Source: Rhodospirillaceae bacterium
GTDB lineage: Bacteria; Pseudomonadota; Alphaproteobacteria; Rhodospirillales; 2-02-FULL-58-16
Reading direction: 5' to 3'
NCBI GenBank assembly: GCA_013349695.1
Contig: DUZD01000017.1
Span: 1 to 20,982 of the forward strand
Length of the DNA: 20,982 nucleotides
The position numbers and the translations under genes were made by a program. The notes beneath the pieces are model-generated. The model was not told the DNA's origin. It saw nothing but the letters and a program-made list of their open reading frames with translations, and searched no databases. Below, in pieces: positions 7,080 through 13,791 of this stretch. Position 1 is the first letter of the stretch. Each line of letters begins with the position of its first letter.

Positions 7080-9234
7080 CCCGGAGTTTGCCGTAGCCCG
7101 GCGAGAAAGCGAGCTTGAGATCGAAGGCGCCGCGCAAGGACGCCGCGCTGGTGATCGTCAGCCGTTCACCCGCTCCAATACCCGGCTCGAAGGTATCGCG
7201 GACGGTGATCCGGGCGTCGCCGATTTCCACCACGCGGTGAACGGCGGCGCCGAAGCCGAAGTGTATTCCATGAAAACGCTGTTCGTCGAAATGGACGCAA
7301 GCCGCTCGCGTCCGGTCTTCGAGGCGAAAGAGCCCGAGATCGAGCCTTGCCGGTTCCCGCGTTGCGTCGCGCGGCGCCGCGTGGGCAAGCACCGAGCGGT
7401 AGGCGTTGCGGAGCTTCGGCGCCGGCGTGTAGACGTAAGAGCCGGGATCGGCCAACCAGTCCTCGCCATCGATCTGCAATTCCATGGCCAACTGGTCGTT
7501 ATGGGCGTGGCCGCCGTTGCCATTCTGGCCGACGGGACCGCAACGCAAGGAGAGAAAAAAACGCCGGCCGCGCCAGATGAAAAGCCCGAAATCCGGGTAG
7601 GCGATGGCTTTCAGGCCGGCGAGGATTGCGTCCTCGGCAAGGCAGATGACGATCTCGCGCCCGTCCGTCGGCGGCGCCGCGGCGGCGGCGGTTTCGACCC
7701 GCCGGCCTTCCGCCGCCAGGGGAGAAACCGCCGCCGCGATGCGAACACCCCCGGCCAGCCCTTCGACGAGAGCCGTTTCCGCCGCCATGCGGTCGCCGGC
7801 AAAATCTTGCCAATCGGCGCGGCGGAACAGGCCGGCGGCGGCGGCGGCGAGGCTTCGGTGGTCGAGGTGATCCTCGTCCCAGCCGTCTTCGTCCTTACGG
7901 TTGAATACCGGGCAAGGCTTGAAAAAGCGGCCGCTATCGTGATCGCCGATCTGGACGACGTGGCCGTCCGGCTTGGTCGCGTGAATGGTGAACTCCACCA
8001 TCCTTTCCAGGCGCTCGAAATACCAGGCGGGGAAGGGCGATACGCCGCCGCCCGGCACCGGATGCATGGCAACCGGCGCTGGCTCCAATGGCGGCCGATG
8101 CGGCCATAGCCGGTGATCGTAAGCGGCCAGCGCCGCCGTTCTTTTTGCCGGCAAACCGAGAACGAAGGCGGTGGCGTATATGGCCATTTCAGCCGACAAA
8201 CGGTGATAGGCGGTCGAGGCCTCGAAATTGCCGCCGTCTGGCGTGAACTGGCGTTCGACCTCGCCGATCAACTGGCGGACGGCGAAGGCCAGCCAGATGT
8301 CGGTCTCGGGGCGGCGCGGCAGGGTGGCGGCGACGAACAAAAGACCGCAAACGTCGGCCAGATAATGGTTGGCCCGGTGTTCGACGTGCCACTCCAGGTT
8401 TGCCGCGATGTGCCGGCCATGCGCTCTCAACGCGGCTCCGAACTCGGCCAGGAAGGCGTCGTCGAATCGAGCGCCGTGACGGCGGAACAAATCCACTGCC
8501 AAACACAGGTTGGCGGCGCGAATGGCGATGTCCATGGGGCAGGACCAGTTGACGCCGAAGCGAGGCGGATTGGCGGCGAGGAAATCGAGGACTTGGTTGC
8601 GGAATTCGGCCCGGTAGGTCTCTGCCGCTTGAAAGCCTTTCTCGCCGGCCTTGGCCAGAATGAAAGCCCAAGCCAGGTGCGGCAAATGCTGCAGGCGCGA
8701 CAGTTCCCATGGAACCTTGACGTCGGCGGCCGGCGCATGGCCATAAAGGATGGCGCCAGCGGCGCGCCGCTCGGACCAGCGGTAGCCGGATTTGAAATCG
8801 AGCTGCCAGTCGATGCGCCGGTACTGGCGGTCGATCAGTCGCCGGATCATCCGGGCGCGGCGGCGGTTGCCGGCCGAGACCCGCGGGGCGCCCGGACCGG
8901 GAGGATAGGCGACGCCCTCGAAGCCGGGGCAGTGCATGCCGTGCTCCACCTTAACCCAGCCGGAGCCCAAAAGATCGAACCGGTGATCCAGATAATGACC
9001 GCTTAGGACGGCGATGGCCGCCGACAAGGGTTTGATTAGACGGGCCGGAATCTCGGCAACGCGGCTTTCGATTTCCGCCGCGTCTTTCATCGGCTCGCCA
9101 TAAGTGGAGCGGAAATATCCCAGCGTTTGGTCGCGGCAGGCGGCGAGCAGCCGCCGCGCCAATCGCCAGCCCTTGCCGGCCGCCTGCCGAGGTGGAAGGC
9201 TCAGGGCATATTTAATCAACTGACGCAGGCTCAT
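7024..9234 (-). CDS. Heparinase II/III family protein
   Basis: This is a protein of about 736 residues with an alpha/alpha-toroid-like N-terminal half (motifs such as NWSCPMDIAIRAANLCL and NHYLADVCGLLF). The C-terminal heparinase II/III beta domain is signalled by GGHAHNDQLAMEL (around residue 574) and LADPGSYVYTP. Known members are polysaccharide lyases cleaving uronic-acid glycans; alphaproteobacterial members are common and mostly uncharacterised. I chose the ATG at 9234 because GCGAGG lies just upstream; an in-frame ATG at 9327 lacks a ribosome binding site. No signal peptide is obvious with this start. It is divergent from the GDP-mannose gene. The last ~18 residues (KKPPNRVFSASAWPRRR) lie antisense to ygfZ and may be a non-conserved tail. 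Confidence 0.85.
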   Translation of the reverse strand: MSLRQLIKYALSLPPRQAAGKGWRLARRLLAACRDQTLGYFRSTYGEPMKDAAEIESRVAEIPARLIKPLSAAIAVLSGHYLDHRFDLLGSGWVKVEHGMHCPGFEGVAYPPGPGAPRVSAGNRRRARMIRRLIDRQYRRIDWQLDFKSGYRWSERRAAGAILYGHAPAADVKVPWELSRLQHLPHLAWAFILAKAGEKGFQAAETYRAEFRNQVLDFLAANPPRFGVNWSCPMDIAIRAANLCLAVDLFRRHGARFDDAFLAEFGAALRAHGRHIAANLEWHVEHRANHYLADVCGLLFVAATLPRRPETDIWLAFAVRQLIGEVERQFTPDGGNFEASTAYHRLSAEMAIYATAFVLGLPAKRTAALAAYDHRLWPHRPPLEPAPVAMHPVPGGGVSPFPAWYFERLERMVEFTIHATKPDGHVVQIGDHDSGRFFKPCPVFNRKDEDGWDEDHLDHRSLAAAAAGLFRRADWQDFAGDRMAAETALVEGLAGGVRIAAAVSPLAAEGRRVETAAAAAPPTDGREIVICLAEDAILAGLKAIAYPDFGLFIWRGRRFFLSLRCGPVGQNGNGGHAHNDQLAMELQIDGEDWLADPGSYVYTPAPKLRNAYRSVLAHAAPRDATREPARLDLGLFRLEDRTRAACVHFDEQRFHGIHFGFGAAVHRVVEIGDARITVRDTFEPGIGAGERLTITSAASLRGAFDLKLAFSPGYGKLRVKKPPNRVFSASAWPRRR
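7053..7077. terminator. Bidirectional terminator-like hairpin inside the convergent overlap
   Basis: A perfect 8-bp inverted repeat, AAAAAACC and GGTTTTTT, flanks a 9-base loop. On either strand it reads as a short stem with a T-tract on its 3' side. For ygfZ it coincides with the last codons and the TAA stop. For the heparinase-like gene it lies inside the coding frame, upstream of that gene's stop at 7024. The stem has only two G-C pairs, so activity is uncertain. Confidence 0.4.
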
Positions 9235-9441
9235 CCACACCTCGCCGGAAAGCGTAGGGAAAAATACGGCGCTTCCTAATGGTTTAACGGTTTTGACTAT
9301 GGAATCTAGCGCCAACTTCGGGATCATATGAACGAGTGATAGCTCGTTGGCGGTGACATGTGTTATCAGGCAGTCGCTTGCCGCTTCCGGATGGGAACTG
9401 AAGGCGAAAGGAAATTATCCAAGTGAGCATGGCGGATTGTC
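9235..9441. promoter_or_regulatory. Divergent intergenic region with an 18-bp inverted repeat
   Basis: This 207-base space separates the heparinase-like gene and the mannose-1-phosphate guanylyltransferase gene and should hold both promoters. The clearest element is a perfect inverted repeat at 9331-9348, AACGAG / CTCGTT with the 6-base spacer TGATAG, about the size of a dimeric regulator site. No good sigma-70 box pair was identified. Confidence 0.35.
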
Positions 9442-10857
9442 TTGAGCGCTGACATTCATCCGGTCATCCTTTGCGGCGGATCGGGAACGCGGCTGTGGCC
9501 AATGTCGCGGTCGCTTTACCCGAAACAATTCTTGCCGCTGGTCACATCGGCGACCCTTCTGCAGGAAACGGCGGCGCGCCTGCGAGATGGGCGGTACGCC
9601 CGGCCTATGTTCATCTGCAACGAGGAACACCGGTTCGTTGTTGCCGAGCAATCGAGGCAGGCCGGCATCACGCCGGCGGAAATCATCCTCGAGCCCGGCG
9701 GCCGCAACACGGCGCCGGCGGCGGCGGTGGCGGCATTGAAATCCAGCGGCCCCGACGCGGTGGTCTTGCTATTGCCGTCCGACCATGTCATCGGCGATTT
9801 GCGGGAATTTCACGCCGCCGTCGATAGAGCGGCGCAAGCGGCCAGGCGGGGTGCATTGGTCACTTTCGGCATTACCCCGACGGCGCCGCACACCGGATAT
9901 GGCTATATCCTCAAAGGCGCCGGGTTCGAAGACGTTGACGGCTGTTTTAGCGTCGAGCGTTTCGTCGAGAAGCCCGATGCCGGGACGGCCCGGACATATC
10001 TGGAGGCCGGCGGCTATCTGTGGAACAGCGGCATGTTCATGTTTACCGCCGCCGTTTACCTTGACGAATTGGAACGGCTGCATCCCGGCATGCTGGCGGC
10101 TTGCCGCCGCGCCGTCGCGGAAGGGCGAAAGCAGCCGGATTTTTTCCGCCTTTCCCAGGCGGCTTACGTTGAAGCCCCCTCCTTGTCCATCGATTACGCC
10201 GTCATGGAACGGACGGACGCGGCCGTCGTGGTGCCTGCGGATTTGGATTGGAGCGACGTTGGCTCCTGGGCGGCGCTGTGGGATCTGGGCGGCAAGGACG
10301 GCAACGGCAACGTCGTCTCCGGCGATGTGATCGCGCGCCAGTCCGGAAACTGTTATCTGCGTAGCGGCGGCCCCTTGGTCGCCGCCATCGGTCTGGAGGA
10401 TACCGTCGTCGTCGCCACCGCCGACGCCGTTCTGGTGCTTGCCAAGGACAAGGCCGAGGAGGTCAAATCGGTCACCGATTTTCTGGTCAGCGAACAGCGG
10501 CCGGAATGCGCTTCCCATTTGACCGTCTACCGGCCCTGGGGGTCTTTCCGGACGCTGAAAGTCAGCGACCGGTTTTTGATCAAGCATATCACCCTCAATC
10601 CCGGCGCCCGGCTGAGTCTGCAAAGGCACCGCCACCGCGCCGAGCACTGGGTCGTGGTCGGCGGGAGAGCAAAAATAACCCGCGGAGAGGAGACCTTCGA
10701 GCTTGCCGAGGACCAGTCCACATACATTCCCATCGGGATCAAGCACAGATTGGAAAATCCCTCCGCCGACGAACTCCACATCATCGAAATTCAGTCCGGA
10801 ACGACATTGAGCGAGAACGACATCGAGCGGTTCGAAGACGTCTACGGGCGGATTTGA
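9442..10857 (+). CDS. Mannose-1-phosphate guanylyltransferase / mannose-6-phosphate isomerase
   Basis: This bifunctional type II enzyme of 471 residues is of the ManC/AlgA/XanB class. It isomerises fructose-6-P to mannose-6-P and makes GDP-mannose from mannose-1-P and GTP. The N-terminal nucleotidyltransferase domain has CGGSGTRLWPMSR (11-23) with YPKQFL, the sugar-phosphate FVEKP motif near 173 and YLWNSGMF near 193. The C-terminal cupin isomerase domain has RPWGSF and then LNPGARLSLQRHRHRAEHW, the metal-binding histidine block. The only plausible start is TTG at 9442: an in-frame TGA lies at 9424-9426, and the nearby ATG at 9429 is out of frame. GDP-mannose would feed surface-polysaccharide synthesis, consistent with the glycosyltransferase operon. 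Confidence 0.93.
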   Translation: MSADIHPVILCGGSGTRLWPMSRSLYPKQFLPLVTSATLLQETAARLRDGRYARPMFICNEEHRFVVAEQSRQAGITPAEIILEPGGRNTAPAAAVAALKSSGPDAVVLLLPSDHVIGDLREFHAAVDRAAQAARRGALVTFGITPTAPHTGYGYILKGAGFEDVDGCFSVERFVEKPDAGTARTYLEAGGYLWNSGMFMFTAAVYLDELERLHPGMLAACRRAVAEGRKQPDFFRLSQAAYVEAPSLSIDYAVMERTDAAVVVPADLDWSDVGSWAALWDLGGKDGNGNVVSGDVIARQSGNCYLRSGGPLVAAIGLEDTVVVATADAVLVLAKDKAEEVKSVTDFLVSEQRPECASHLTVYRPWGSFRTLKVSDRFLIKHITLNPGARLSLQRHRHRAEHWVVVGGRAKITRGEETFELAEDQSTYIPIGIKHRLENPSADELHIIEIQSGTTLSENDIERFEDVYGRI

Positions 10858-10883
10858 ACGCGTCCCTTGGTTAATCGAATTGC

Positions 10884-10914
10884 CGCCGCGTCCCGTGCCG
10901 GCGATCTTTTTTTT
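10884..10914 (+). terminator. Putative intrinsic terminator after the GDP-mannose gene
   Basis: A 5-bp stem CGCCG/CGGCG (10884-10888 with 10899-10903) and a 10-base loop are followed, after ATC, by eight consecutive Ts (10907-10914). It lies 26 bases past the stop and separates this gene from the transporter downstream. The stem is short but the T-tract is strong. Confidence 0.5.
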
Positions 10915-10962
10915 AGCCCGGCGAAAACAAACATAAAAAACGGTATGTGATAAGGTTGGAGC

Positions 10963-12855
10963 ATGTTTCCCGAACTCACGGCGGCCCTGGGGCCGGATTT
11001 TCAGATGTGGGCGACCTTTGCCCTCATCATCTTCGCGCTGGCGCTCTACGCGCTGGAGCTGTTGCCCATGGAGGTGATTTCCATCGGCGTTGTTTGCGCC
11101 CTGCTTGTCTTTTTTCACCTTTTCCCGGTTGCCGGCGGCGATGGCGTCAATCAGCTCGATCCGAGGCGCATTCTTGAGGGCTTCGCCAATCCGGCCCTGA
11201 TCACCGTATTGGCGCTCTTGGTCATGGGCCAGGGGATGGTCGGCACCGGCATCCTCGACCGGGCGGCGCGACTGGTGTTGGGGCTCGGCGGCCGGCGGGC
11301 ATGGCTGTCGATAGCCGTCGTCCTGGGCGTCGTGTTGGCGGTCAGCGCATTCCTCAACAACATCCCCGTGGTCGTCATTTTCATCCCCATCATGGAGGCC
11401 GTGGCCGGCCGTTTTGGGCGCTCGGTGAGCAAATTGATGATCCCCTTGAGTTTCGCCGCCGTGTTCGGCGGCATGACCACGCTCGTCGGTTCAAGCACCA
11501 ACCTTTTGGTCAACAGCGCTCTCATCGAAATGGGGCAAACGCCGTTTTCCTTTTTCGACTTTTCGGTTCCGGGTCTGGTCTTGGCCGGCGCCGGCTTGGT
11601 TTACGTGTTGGTGGCGGCGCCCCGGTTGTTGCCGGACCGGGCGCCGCTGGCCGCCTCTTTGCTCGACCGGGGCGGCCGGCAATTCATCGCCCAGATCACC
11701 GTATCCAAGGAATCGGGACTGGTCGGGCAGGGAGCGCGCCGCGGTTTGTTCGCTGGCCTGCCGGCGATGACGGTGCGAATGGTCCAGCGCGGCGAGCAAG
11801 CCATCCTGCCGCCTTTCGAGGGTTTCGTTGCCCGTCCCGGCGATGTTCTGGTGGTGGCGGCGACCCGCAAGGAACTCACCGAAGCGCTGTCCCACGACCC
11901 CGGATTGCTCTATCCGGATTTGGAGGACGGCGGCGCCGTCGCTTCGGCAACCGGCGGCGACGTGGACAATGACACTGGCGAACAGCCCTGGCGGGCCGGC
12001 GAACGGGTGCTGGTGGAAGTCATGGTCGCCCCGGCTTCGCGTTTGATCGGCCAGTCCCTTCCGCAGATCGGTTTTCGGTACAAGACCCGTTGTGTCGTGC
12101 TTGGCATCCAACGCCGGTCGCGGATGATCCGCGCCCGCATGACCGACATCCGCCTGCAGGCCGGAGACGTTCTGTTGCTGCAGGGGCAACCCGATGACCT
12201 CAAGGCGTTGCGGGGCAACCGCGACGTCGTTTTGCTCGAATGGTCGGCGGCGGCGTTGCCGACGCTTCATCGCGCCAAACGGGCGACATCGATTTTCCTC
12301 GCCGCCATCGGCCTGGCGGCGGCCGGCCTTGTTCCCATCGTCGTGGCGACGCTCACCGGCGCCGCCGCCATGGTGGCGTCGGGGGCTTTGAACGTGCGCC
12401 AGGCCGTCCGCGCCGTCGATCCCAAGATCGTCACCACCATCGGCGCCGCCCTGGCCTTGGGGGTGACGCTGCAGGAGACCGGCGGCGCCGCCTTTCTCGC
12501 CGCCGCCCTCGTCGATGCCCTGGCCGGCGTCGGTCCGGCGACGGTGCTGTCGTTGTTCTTCCTCCTTGTCGCCTTGCTTTCCAACGTCATCAGCACCAAG
12601 ACCACCGCCGTCCTCTTTACTCCCATCGCCGTCGACATCGCCCTGGACATCGGCGTTGCCCCGGAGGCCTTCACCGTCGCCGTGATTTTCGCCGCCAATT
12701 GTTCCTTCGCCTCGCCGTTGGGCTACCAGACCAACCTTCTGGTGATGGGGCCGGGACACTACCGTTTCGTCGATTTCGTCCGCGCCGGCACTCCCTTGAT
12801 CTTTATCATGTGGCTGGTCTTCAGCCTGTTCGCGCCCTGGTATTACGGGGTTTGA
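10963..12855 (+). CDS. SLC13-type permease with central RCK_C (TrkA_C) domains
   Basis: A 630-residue inner-membrane protein. Hydrophobic segments fill residues ~12-220 and ~430-630, flanking a soluble centre (~225-425) with two RCK_C/TrkA_C-like modules; GDVLVVAATRKEL and GDVLLLQGQPDDL are the repeated ends of these. The two transporter re-entrant motifs are GSSTNLLVN (~177-185) and GYQTNLLVMG (~587-596), the serine/threonine-asparagine signatures of the ion transporter superfamily including SLC13, ArsB and NhaD. Members with this layout are proposed sodium-coupled carriers of sulfate, dicarboxylates or other anions; the substrate cannot be deduced here. The ATG at 10963 follows AAGGTTGGAG. 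Its stop lies 8 bases from the convergent toxin gene. Confidence 0.88.
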   Translation: MFPELTAALGPDFQMWATFALIIFALALYALELLPMEVISIGVVCALLVFFHLFPVAGGDGVNQLDPRRILEGFANPALITVLALLVMGQGMVGTGILDRAARLVLGLGGRRAWLSIAVVLGVVLAVSAFLNNIPVVVIFIPIMEAVAGRFGRSVSKLMIPLSFAAVFGGMTTLVGSSTNLLVNSALIEMGQTPFSFFDFSVPGLVLAGAGLVYVLVAAPRLLPDRAPLAASLLDRGGRQFIAQITVSKESGLVGQGARRGLFAGLPAMTVRMVQRGEQAILPPFEGFVARPGDVLVVAATRKELTEALSHDPGLLYPDLEDGGAVASATGGDVDNDTGEQPWRAGERVLVEVMVAPASRLIGQSLPQIGFRYKTRCVVLGIQRRSRMIRARMTDIRLQAGDVLLLQGQPDDLKALRGNRDVVLLEWSAAALPTLHRAKRATSIFLAAIGLAAAGLVPIVVATLTGAAAMVASGALNVRQAVRAVDPKIVTTIGAALALGVTLQETGGAAFLAAALVDALAGVGPATVLSLFFLLVALLSNVISTKTTAVLFTPIAVDIALDIGVAPEAFTVAVIFAANCSFASPLGYQTNLLVMGPGHYRFVDFVRAGTPLIFIMWLVFSLFAPWYYGV

Positions 12856-12863
12856 AGGTCGGG

Positions 12864-13337
12864 CTACGTTTTCTCCTCGCTCGCTCCGAGGAGCGCCGCG
12901 GTCTCGGGCGGGAACCCGGAACCCTTGAACGGGTCGCGAACCACGATGTTCCCCAGTCCGGCGCCGTCCTCCATGCCCTCGCTCAGCACCGCCCGGCACC
13001 CGGCCGCCTCCGCCGTCGCCAGAAGCATCCCGTCCCAAAAAGAGAAACGGCGGTCCTCGACGGCCCTCAAAGCCACCCGCAAAGCATCGGAACCGGCGGC
13101 GGCGGTGGGAAACAAATCGAGCCAGTCGCGAACCTGGGAAGCCGCCTCGGCCTTGGGCACGATCCCCTTTCCAGTCGTCGCATGGAAGAACTCGGCAAGG
13201 GCCTGAACGGTCAGCGTGCAAGGCCGCCGGGCCGAACGCTCCATGATCTCCAAGGCGCGCTCGTGCCGCTCCCCGGCGTCCCGGTCGGCGGCATAGACCA
13301 GCACGTTGGTGTCCAGGCTGAAACGCTCAGCGGTCAT
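12864..13337 (-). CDS. PIN-domain toxin, VapC-like
   Basis: This 157-residue protein begins with FSLDTNVLVYAAD, the first acidic motif of PIN ribonucleases. The acidic quartet is visible: Asp9, Glu49 in LAEFFHAT, Asp102 in FSFWDGMLLATA, and an acidic cluster in VLSEGMEDG (119-125). All the residues needed for Mg-dependent RNA cleavage appear present, so it should be active. The gene overlaps its antitoxin by 11 bases, the usual arrangement of type II modules with antitoxin first. The C-terminus extends ~20 residues past the typical end (PFKGSGFPPETAALLGASEEKT). The cellular RNA target is unknown. Confidence 0.88.
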   Translation of the reverse strand: MTAERFSLDTNVLVYAADRDAGERHERALEIMERSARRPCTLTVQALAEFFHATTGKGIVPKAEAASQVRDWLDLFPTAAAGSDALRVALRAVEDRRFSFWDGMLLATAEAAGCRAVLSEGMEDGAGLGNIVVRDPFKGSGFPPETAALLGASEEKT

Positions 13338-13581
13338 GGAGACCGTCGCGGCCGACCCGTTTCCCGCCCAGGCTCCACCCCTCGCGGAGACGCCGCATGG
13401 TCCGCGCCAGAATCTCCTCCTGGGCTACCGTCAGCCGCCTGGACGCATCGCCGCTCGCCGACGTTATCTGGGCGACGGGGGTTCCGTTTCGCGTCACCAC
13501 GAACTCGGCGCCGCTCTCCACGGCCCGGAGGATCCTGGCGAAGTTCTGATTGGCGTAACGCGCCGATACGGTCTCGCTCAC
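13327..13581 (-). CDS. Phd/YefM-family antitoxin
   Basis: With a GTG start at 13581 the protein is 84 residues: SETVSARYANQNFARILRAVESGAEFVVTRNGTPVAQI is the Phd/YefM DNA-binding and dimerisation fold. A basic, probably flexible C-terminus (RRLREGWSLGGKRVGRDG) likely wraps the toxin. The GTG is favoured by GGAG about 8 bases upstream and by the family start; the longer frame up to 13821 adds 80 residues of low-complexity, non-family sequence through the promoter region. Autoregulation is likely given the palindrome at 13605-13627. Pairing of a Phd-type antitoxin with a PIN toxin is known in other bacteria. Confidence 0.88.
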   Translation of the reverse strand: MSETVSARYANQNFARILRAVESGAEFVVTRNGTPVAQITSASGDASRRLTVAQEEILARTMRRLREGWSLGGKRVGRDGLHDR

Positions 13582-13604
13582 ATCCCGTCTCCGCCGGTAT
13601 CGAA

Positions 13605-13627
13605 ATGTACTACATAATGTAGGACAT
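13605..13627. promoter_or_regulatory. Palindromic operator of the toxin-antitoxin operon
   Basis: A 23-base palindrome is centred on 13616. The core CTACAT-A-ATGTAG is perfect and the flanking ATGTA / GACAT arms extend it, so 10 of 11 pairs match. It ends 23 bases before the GTG start of the antitoxin and is the only AT-rich stretch here, so it probably overlaps the promoter and is bound by the antitoxin or the toxin-antitoxin complex, as in other type II modules. Confidence 0.7.
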
Positions 13628-13701
13628 ACGGTTGGCCGGCGCAAGACGGAAAGAGCAGCGGGGGGTTCGCTTTCAACGATCCCCGGGCCCCCTTTGCCAG
13701 A

Positions 13702-13728
13702 TTGACGCGGCGCGGCGGAGCCTATAGA
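13702..13728 (+). promoter_or_regulatory. Candidate serC promoter
   Basis: TTGACG (13702-13707) and TATAGA (13723-13728) are separated by 15 bases, slightly short for a sigma-70 promoter but with both boxes close to consensus. Transcription would begin near 13735, placing the two hairpins at 13744-13782 in the leader of serC. Confidence 0.4.
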
Positions 13729-13743
13729 AGCATCGGCGGGCCA

Positions 13744-13782
13744 CGGCCTCCCAACGGGCCGCGACCCATCCGCGAGGATGGG
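13744..13782 (+). ncRNA. Structured 5' leader of serC (two hairpins, possible serC RNA motif)
   Basis: Two tandem hairpins precede serC. The first is CGGCC/GGCCG (13744-13748 with 13757-13761) with an 8-base loop. The second is a perfect 7-bp stem CCCATCC/GGATGGG (13765-13771 with 13776-13782) closed by the GNRA tetraloop GCGA. The second stem shares its final GGG with the serC ribosome binding site (GGGAGAG, 13780-13786). A structured element upstream of serC-serA operons of Alphaproteobacteria, the serC motif, has been described by comparative genomics; from memory this leader has the right place and general form, but I could not compare it with the covariance model. Confidence 0.5.
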
Positions 13783-13791
13783 AGAGATACT

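Noticed and set aside
9769..11118. 449-codon minus-strand open frame opposite the ManC-like gene
   Set aside because: Shadow of a clear nucleotidyltransferase/isomerase gene; no motifs and it spans the likely terminator.
11491..13221. Long minus-strand open frame opposite the SLC13 permease and toxin genes
   Set aside because: It is antisense to well-supported genes, rich in Gly/Arg/Asp/Gln low-complexity sequence and lacks any family motif; such frames are expected in GC-rich DNA with strong codon bias.
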